Assembly (NCBI GenBank): GCA_007116835.1
Contig: SKHS01000234.1
Span: forward strand, 1 to 7,403
Direction of reading: 5' to 3'
Length of the DNA stretch: 7,403 nt
Source: Halomonas sp.
GTDB taxonomy: Bacteria; Pseudomonadota; Gammaproteobacteria; Pseudomonadales; Halomonadaceae
The notes under the pieces are model-generated. The model made no database searches, was not told where the DNA came from, and saw nothing but the letters and a program-made list of their open reading frames with translations. This document shows, piece by piece, positions 1-4,900 of this stretch. Both the position numbers and the translations under genes were made by a program. Position 1 is the stretch's first letter, and each line of letters begins with the position of its first letter.

Positions 1-304
1 ACACCTGAAAGCCGCCGGAGTCGGTCAGGATGGGTTTATCCCACTGGGCAAAGTCATGCAAATCGCCATGGGCTTCAATGACATCGGTGCCGGGGCGCAG
101 CCATAGATGAAAGGTGTTGCCGAGAATGATTTCTGCGCCAATCTCTTTCACGGAGTCTGGCGTCATGCCTTTCACCGTGCCGTAGGTGCCCACCGGCATA
201 AAGGCAGGGGTTTCGACGGTGCCGCGAGGGAAGTGCAGACGCCCCCGGCGCGCACGGCCATCTTCAGCAAGGCGCTCAAAGCGCATAAAACATTCATTTC
301 GCAT
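1..304 (-). CDS. tgt: tRNA-guanine transglycosylase, N-terminal part (runs off left edge)
   Basis: Tgt swaps the guanine at position 34 of GUN-anticodon tRNAs (Tyr, His, Asn, Asp) for the queuine precursor preQ1, a cytoplasmic step of queuosine synthesis. The 101 codons present read MRNECFMRFERLAEDGRARR and continue through the family blocks FMPVGTYGTVKGMTP, ILGNTFHLWLRPG, HGDLHDF and ILTDSGGFQV. The DSGG aspartate belongs to the active site in this family. The match to E. coli Tgt is close and collinear. The zinc-binding Cys/His site and the nucleophilic Asp lie further on, outside the window. The start at 304 is the most upstream possible, because a TAG stop sits directly before it in frame. 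A second ATG at 286 (MRFERL) fits the E. coli N-terminus better, and neither start has a strong Shine-Dalgarno; GAGTT at 311-315 is the best candidate. It lies 45 bases after queA with no terminator between, so co-transcription is likely. Confidence 0.96.
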   Translation of the reverse strand, partial: MRNECFMRFERLAEDGRARRGRLHFPRGTVETPAFMPVGTYGTVKGMTPDSVKEIGAEIILGNTFHLWLRPGTDVIEAHGDLHDFAQWDKPILTDSGGFQV

Positions 305-349
305 CTAAATAACTCATTAATAATCGGTTAAGGCGCGGGTGTGTGGTGC

Positions 350-1381
350 TTAGCGGGTCAGTAGCATGGCATCGCCGTAGCTAAAAAAGGCGTAGCGCTC
401 GTCAACTGCCGCGCGGTATGCGCGCATCATGTGGTCATAGCCTGCAAACGCGGAGACCAGCATTAGCAGCGTTGATTCGGGAAGGTGGAAGTTGGTAATC
501 AGAGCATCCACACAGCGCCATTCGTAGCCAGGATAAATAAAGATATCGGTGTCGCCGCTGAACGGGGCGATCTGGCCGTCGCTACTTTTCAGGCAAGCGC
601 TTTCTAAGCAGCGCACGCTGGTCGTGCCGACCGCAATGACTCGTTTTCCAGCGGCCTGAGTGTCGCGAACTTGTTGGCAAGCAGCCTCAGAAACCTCAAT
701 CCACTCACTATGCATATGGTGTTCGAGAATGTTGTCAACGCGCACAGGCTGAAAAGTACCCGCACCAACGTGCAGCGTCACAAAGGCACTGTTAATGCCT
801 TTTGCGGCCAGGGCATCCAACAAGGGCTGATCAAAATGAAGCCCTGCGGTGGGCGCCGCAACGGCACCGTCGCGACGGGCATATACGGTTTGATAGCGTT
901 CTCGATCACTCAGCTCATCGTCACGGGTAATGTACGGCGGTAGGGGCATATGGCCGTGCTTCTCAAGCAGCGCAATCATGGGCGTATCGCCTAAAAAGCG
1001 TAGCTCAAACAGCGCATCGCGGCGGCCTTCAACAATGGCATGAATATCGCCTTCAAAGATCAGCTCGGTGCCGGGCTTTGGCGACTTACTCGAACGGAGA
1101 TGCGCTAAACCACGGTGGCTGTCCAGCGGACGCTCCAGCAGCATTTCTACTTTTCCGCCGCTCGCCTTGTGGCCGTGCAAGCGCGCTGGAATGACACGCG
1201 TGTCGTTGAAGACCAGTAAGTCGCCGGGCTCGAGTAGCTCAAGCAAATCAGGAAACCGGCGATGCTCAAGCGCACCGCTTTGGCCATCCACGCATAGCAA
1301 ACGACAGTCGCTGCGCTGCTCAGAAGGGTAGCGAGCAATTAGCTCGTCGGGTAACTCGAAATGAAAGTCCGCGCGCTGCAT
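350..1381 (-). CDS. queA: S-adenosylmethionine:tRNA ribosyltransferase-isomerase QueA
   Basis: QueA transfers and isomerises the ribose of S-adenosylmethionine onto preQ1 already placed in tRNA, giving epoxyqueuosine; it acts in the cytoplasm after Tgt. The 343-residue product is complete (E. coli QueA has 356, and the copy here ends sooner after the last conserved block). Family blocks are present in order: GDLLVFNDTRVIPARL (53-68), KASGGKVEMLLER (72-84), GHMPLPPYI (143-151), YQTVY (163-167), GAVAAPTAGLHFD (172-184), TLHVGAGTFQPVR (202-214), MHSEW (223-227), VIAVGTTSVRCLES (248-261), FIYPGY (281-286), TNFHLPEST (296-304), LVSAFAGY (308-315) and FFSYGDAM (332-339). The ATG at 1381 has an AAGAG Shine-Dalgarno eight bases upstream (1390-1394). 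The gene is first of the queA-tgt pair and is divergent from the tRNA-Leu. Nothing looks broken. Confidence 0.98.
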   Translation of the reverse strand: MQRADFHFELPDELIARYPSEQRSDCRLLCVDGQSGALEHRRFPDLLELLEPGDLLVFNDTRVIPARLHGHKASGGKVEMLLERPLDSHRGLAHLRSSKSPKPGTELIFEGDIHAIVEGRRDALFELRFLGDTPMIALLEKHGHMPLPPYITRDDELSDRERYQTVYARRDGAVAAPTAGLHFDQPLLDALAAKGINSAFVTLHVGAGTFQPVRVDNILEHHMHSEWIEVSEAACQQVRDTQAAGKRVIAVGTTSVRCLESACLKSSDGQIAPFSGDTDIFIYPGYEWRCVDALITNFHLPESTLLMLVSAFAGYDHMMRAYRAAVDERYAFFSYGDAMLLTR

Positions 1382-1417
1382 GGAGATGGCTCTTTTCAGT
1401 GGTCAAACAGGCGGCAT

Positions 1418-1446
1418 AGGATAGCGCTTTAGATGGATAAAGTCAG
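1418..1446 (-). promoter_or_regulatory. candidate sigma-70 promoter for queA-tgt
   Basis: Reading the minus strand, CTGACT (1446-1441) is followed after 17 bases by TATCCT (1423-1418). Each hexamer matches the consensus at four of six positions. Transcription would begin near 1411, leaving a leader of about 30 bases before the queA ATG. It is the best-spaced pair I find between queA and the tRNA, but it is a weak match. An alternative TTGACT at 1450-1445 is a better -35 but lies 21 bases from the same -10. Confidence 0.35.
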
Positions 1447-1460
1447 TCAATGTGATTGAC
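1446..1460. promoter_or_regulatory. short inverted repeat overlapping the tRNA -35 box
   Basis: GTCAA and TTGAC, separated by TGTGA, form a perfect 5-base inverted repeat in the divergent region. The right arm is most of the tRNA-Leu -35 hexamer, and the left arm overlaps the possible -35 of queA. The site could bind a dimeric regulator, but such a short palindrome is also expected by chance, and two opposed -35-like TTGAC boxes produce the same symmetry. It does not match the FNR consensus TTGAT-N4-ATCAA. Confidence 0.2.
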
Positions 1461-1483
1461 CTGCGAGGTTATCTCCGTATAAT
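1456..1483 (+). promoter_or_regulatory. sigma-70 promoter of tRNA-Leu
   Basis: TTGACC (1456-1461) and a perfect TATAAT (1478-1483) are separated by 16 bases. The next bases, GCGCATC, form a GC-rich discriminator of the kind known to make stable-RNA promoters sensitive to growth rate and ppGpp in gammaproteobacteria. Transcription is expected around 1489-1491, only about five bases before the mature tRNA, so the 5' leader removed by RNase P would be very short. Confidence 0.88.
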
Positions 1484-1494
1484 GCGCATCCATT

Positions 1495-1581
1495 GCCGGT
1501 GTGGCGGAATTGGTAGACGCAGCGGATTCAAAATCCGCCGCCTTTACGGGTGTGCCAGTTCGAGTCTGGCCACCGGCACCA
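1495..1581 (+). tRNA. tRNA-Leu(CAA)
   Basis: This 87-base class II tRNA decodes UUG leucine codons. The acceptor stem pairs GCCGGTG (1495-1501) with CACCGGC (1571-1577), followed by discriminator A and an encoded CCA (1579-1581). The anticodon stem GCGGA/TCCGC encloses the loop TTCAAAA (1527-1533), with anticodon CAA at 1529-1531. A long variable arm follows (CGCC...GGGTG). The T arm is GCCAG, TTCGAGT, CTGGC (1554-1570). The sequence closely resembles E. coli leuX, which has the same anticodon. It is not a substrate of the neighbouring queuosine enzymes, which act on GUN anticodons, so the neighbourhood is positional and not functional. Confidence 0.98.
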
Positions 1582-1586
1582 TATCC

Positions 1587-1619
1587 AAGGGCTTAGTGAT
1601 TCATCACTAAGCCCTTTTT
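1587..1619 (+). terminator. Rho-independent terminator of tRNA-Leu
   Basis: A 13-base perfect stem, AAGGGCTTAGTGA (1587-1599) with TCACTAAGCCCTT (1604-1616), closes a TTCA loop and runs into five T residues (1615-1619). It starts six bases after the tRNA CCA end, so the tRNA is a single-gene transcript and is insulated from the giant gene downstream. Confidence 0.95.
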
Positions 1620-1790
1620 AGTGTTTGTCATTCGCTACTTCGACTTCTGTTCATCCCGCTAGCCTCTTTCTGCTTGCCCCCGCTGCTTGCTGGTCACCAC
1701 GTTTTGTCGTGGCGTATTGTCGTGATGATGCGTCTAATGCTCTGTTACCGCACTATAACCTGCCTTTTTCAGGGTTTGATTAGTACGTCT

Positions 1791-1820
1791 TTGTGAAATA
1801 CTCATGCTTATTTTTCTAAT
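1791..1820 (+). promoter_or_regulatory. possible promoter of the giant gene
   Basis: TTGTGA (1791-1796, four of six consensus bases) and TCTAAT (1815-1820, five of six) are 18 bases apart. Transcription would start near 1827 and give a leader of roughly 98 bases that contains the hairpin at 1885-1897. The match is modest, and other weak -10-like sequences are present (TATAAC at 1754-1759). A long leader would leave room for post-transcriptional control, which is speculation. Confidence 0.3.
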
Positions 1821-1911
1821 GCGCCTGGTTAGCATGGTGTGTGCAAGCGCGTGGGCGATGAACGTCAGTCAGACATAAAAATGGGGCGCTAAGCGCCTGC
1901 GAACTTTCAGT

Positions 1912-1915
1912 GGAG
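1912..1915 (+). promoter_or_regulatory. Shine-Dalgarno that fixes the giant gene start
   Basis: GGAG lies nine bases before the ATG at 1925. An in-frame ATG at 1916 (reading Met-Cys-Ser-Met) directly abuts the GGAG and is too close to use it, so 1925 is preferred. Confidence 0.7.
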
Positions 1916-1924
1916 ATGTGCTCA

Positions 1925-4900
1925 ATGGCGATACCATCAGCCGATATTCTTAAGTCGACCCAGCCAGGGGTGATCAACGGTCACTTGCTCAATGGCGTCA
2001 GGGTGAGTTCGGTTGACGCCCAGAGCGACTGGGAAGCGTACGCAGATACCCGTGACGGCGTGTCGCGCATAGAAATACCGGCTGACCCTCAGGCACGTCT
2101 TGCGTTTGTTCGCCGCTGGATGGCGAAAAACCAGAAAGCGTTAAAACGCGGTGGAATGGCCTCAACCCTTGTGCTGCCGCTCTTGGCTCAGCAGGCGTTA
2201 GCGGACAGCATGGTGGCAGTAGACGACTTGCAGGGGGTGGCTGAGGTGATTCGCCAGCCTAATGGCAGCCTCACGCTAGTGATGGATAACGGCCAGTCTA
2301 TTTATCTGGTGGCGGCAGATGTTGCGTTGGAAGGCGGGCGCGTGGTGGTTGATATCACGGCGCTTATGGAAAAATTAGATACCGCCAGCGGCCTTCTTGT
2401 ACCATTAAGCCAGCTGCCGAATGTACAGACTTGGGAGCTGCTGCCTGATGGCAATGTAATGATTACCCGCGCCGACGGTTCACTGTTACTGGTGGAGCGG
2501 GGCGCGGTTGTACAGCAGGGCGATCTTTTACTGATTAGCCCGAGTAGTGCGTTACAGCAAGGTGTTGCAGAAAGTACGGATTTTGCCACGCTGCTCTTTG
2601 TGCCGAGCGCGTCTTTTTCACCGAGCACAGGCGGCAGTGTTAGCACTGCGAGTGGCGCGAGCGCTAGCAGCACGCCGGTTAGCTCGTTTGGTGATATTCC
2701 CCCTTGGCTGTATATCGGTGGCGGTGCGCTGGCGTTAGGGGCTGCCGCAGCAGGCGGCGGTGGGGGAGGCGGCGGCGGCTCCAGTCCCCAACCAGAGCCA
2801 GAGCCTCAGCCAGAACCAGAACCCCAGCCGCCCACCATTAGCGGCTATGTGATTGATGGCTATATTGCTGGTGCCACCGTTACCCGTGCGGTTAATGCCA
2901 ACCAAGTGGAAACCGACAGCAGCGGTTTCTTCAGTGGCCTGCAGGGCAGCGGTATTCTGACCGCAACAGGTGGGGTGGATATTGCCACTGGCCTGCCTTT
3001 CAATGGGGTGCTGCGCGCGCCAGAAAACGCCACGGTAATCACGCCGCTGACCACGATGATGGTTCAGCTGTCGGCGCAGTTTGATGTCAATGACGCTAAC
3101 GCCCAGAGTATAATTAAAACGGCGTTGGGCTTAGATGAGCGTCTTAACTTACTGACTACCGACCCCTTGGCGGAAGCGTCTTCTAGCGTTGAGTTACTTG
3201 TCGCCGGTGTCAAAGTGGCAGGCCTACTGGCGATGGCCGACAGCGCAGGGATTAGCAGTAGCGACGCACTGTCACGACTGGCCACTGCTATGAATCAAGC
3301 CAATGAGGCGGGTCGCGAACTCACCAATCAGCAAATGGCGGATGCGTTAGGGCTGCCTTCTATTGCAGGCCAGGTAAAGCAAGCATTAGACGCTATTGAT
3401 GACGCGGGCGCAGACGTTAAGCTGGATGCCTATCGAGACGGTGACAGCAACCCCCTGCGCGATGCTCAGCAGGCCGCCCAAAATCCCAACAGTGATCTTT
3501 CTAATACCATTGATGTCCGCGCTGATATTCCTTATCTCACGCTTCAAGCAGCGGTTAACCTTGCACAGAACGGAGATTTGCCCTCTGAGTACTTAATCAA
3601 TCCAGGTCAAGCTTTTCCCGCTGGCACGTTAGGGTTAACGGTCGCTGCTGACCGATTAGCGTTGGTAGAAACGATTTTGGCAGGCGATTACGATGTTGAT
3701 ATAGCGCCTATCGAGCTTGCTGATATTTATACATGGTCAATTCGCGCTAGCGTCGAAGATGTGCTGGTCACGGGCGGTTTGGAGCGTCCTGCCGTTTTGG
3801 GAGCGGAACGCGTCACGCTCACCAATGAGACGATTCGGCCGGACCAGTTTGCAGACCTGAATACGCTGGATAACTTCGTACTTGGTAACACCGTTGTGCC
3901 TTATACGCTAGAACAGGCACTGACAACGGCAGAAATGCCCGCCAACTACACGTTAGACCCAGCGGTGCCGCTAAATAAAAATGCCCTAAGCCTGCGTGAA
4001 GCTGCAGAGCTTATTGATGAAACCCGGCTGTTAACGGACCGCGCCCTTAATACCGGTGAGGATGGCTTAACCCGCGAGATGTTGTTGGACTGGACCATTC
4101 TCGATAGCTTTGAAAACGTGATTGGCGCTTCCAGCGCCGACCCACAGCTTAACGAAGCCCGCCGTGTCAGCGTTACGGAAACCGTGATTACCCCTGCGCA
4201 ATTTAAGCAGCTTGATGCGTTGGACAATTTCGAGCTAGGCGCTACAGCCGTTGGCTATACGTTGGAGGAAGCTCTTGAGGCAGCGCCACTGGCCAGCAAC
4301 TACCTTATTGATCTTGATGTTCCTCTCGATGTAGGCACCGTGACCGTCGCCCAGGCCGCCTCAGCGTTTGCCGATGTTTCACGGGTGTTGGACGGTGCCA
4401 ACAATCAGCCGCCGCTGTCGCTGTTCCAGTGGGCCGTGAGTGATAGTGCCACTGCCATCATTGCGGATCTCAACGATGGCCATGTGACGGGTGCCAACCC
4501 CATCACGATCAGTGATCGCTCTCTCACCGTCGATGAGTTTGACCAGTTAAATACGTTGGATAACTTTCAGCTAGGCGACACCATTGTCGGTTACACCTTG
4601 GCGCAAGCGGTCGCGGCCGAGGTGATTGCCGACAACTATGATATTGCCCTTGCGCCGCCCCTTAATGCGGGCAGTGTCAGCGTGTTGGAAGCACAAGAGA
4701 CGCTTGCCACGGTAGAAAGCATTCTGGCTAACGCGCTTAACTCAGACTCGCTCAATGCCGATCAGCTTTTTAACTGGACGGTGCTGGATAGCGCTGATGC
4801 GGTTCTTGGCGCGGGCGATGTTGCCCATTTGCTGCGCGCTAATGCCGTCAACGTTAATGACGGTATGATTAGCCTAGCGCAGTATGAAGCCCTAATAGGG

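Larger units (their letters stand above)
1620..1924. other. non-coding gap before the giant gene
   Basis: About 305 bases hold no convincing gene. In the frame of the giant gene there are stops at 1817-1819 (TAA) and 1859-1861 (TGA), so that gene cannot begin before 1862. The visible structures are a weak CCACG/CGTGG hairpin (1697-1712) and a small GGCGC-TAA-GCGCC hairpin (1885-1897) about 27 bases before the start codon. No transposase remnant, CRISPR unit or copy of the tRNA 3' end is seen. Confidence 0.6.

Noticed and set aside
107..331. Plus-strand open frame of 74 codons
   Set aside because: It is antisense to the well-conserved tgt N-terminus and has no recognisable product.
671..1331. 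Plus-strand frames at 671-943 and 1068-1331 and a minus-strand frame at 1147-1338
   Set aside because: All lie over queA, whose protein matches the family along its whole length; they are shadows.
1495..1581. Functional link of the tRNA to the queuosine genes
   Set aside because: The anticodon is CAA, whereas QueA and Tgt act on tRNAs with G at position 34.
1697..1712. CCACG-TTTTGT-CGTGG hairpin as a terminator
   Set aside because: Only five base pairs and no T-run after it; the real terminator is at 1587-1619.
1881..1892. Mini-frame ATG GGG CGC TAA in the leader of the giant gene
   Set aside because: Only three codons with no Shine-Dalgarno; the TAA and GC bases are explained by the small hairpin at 1885-1897.
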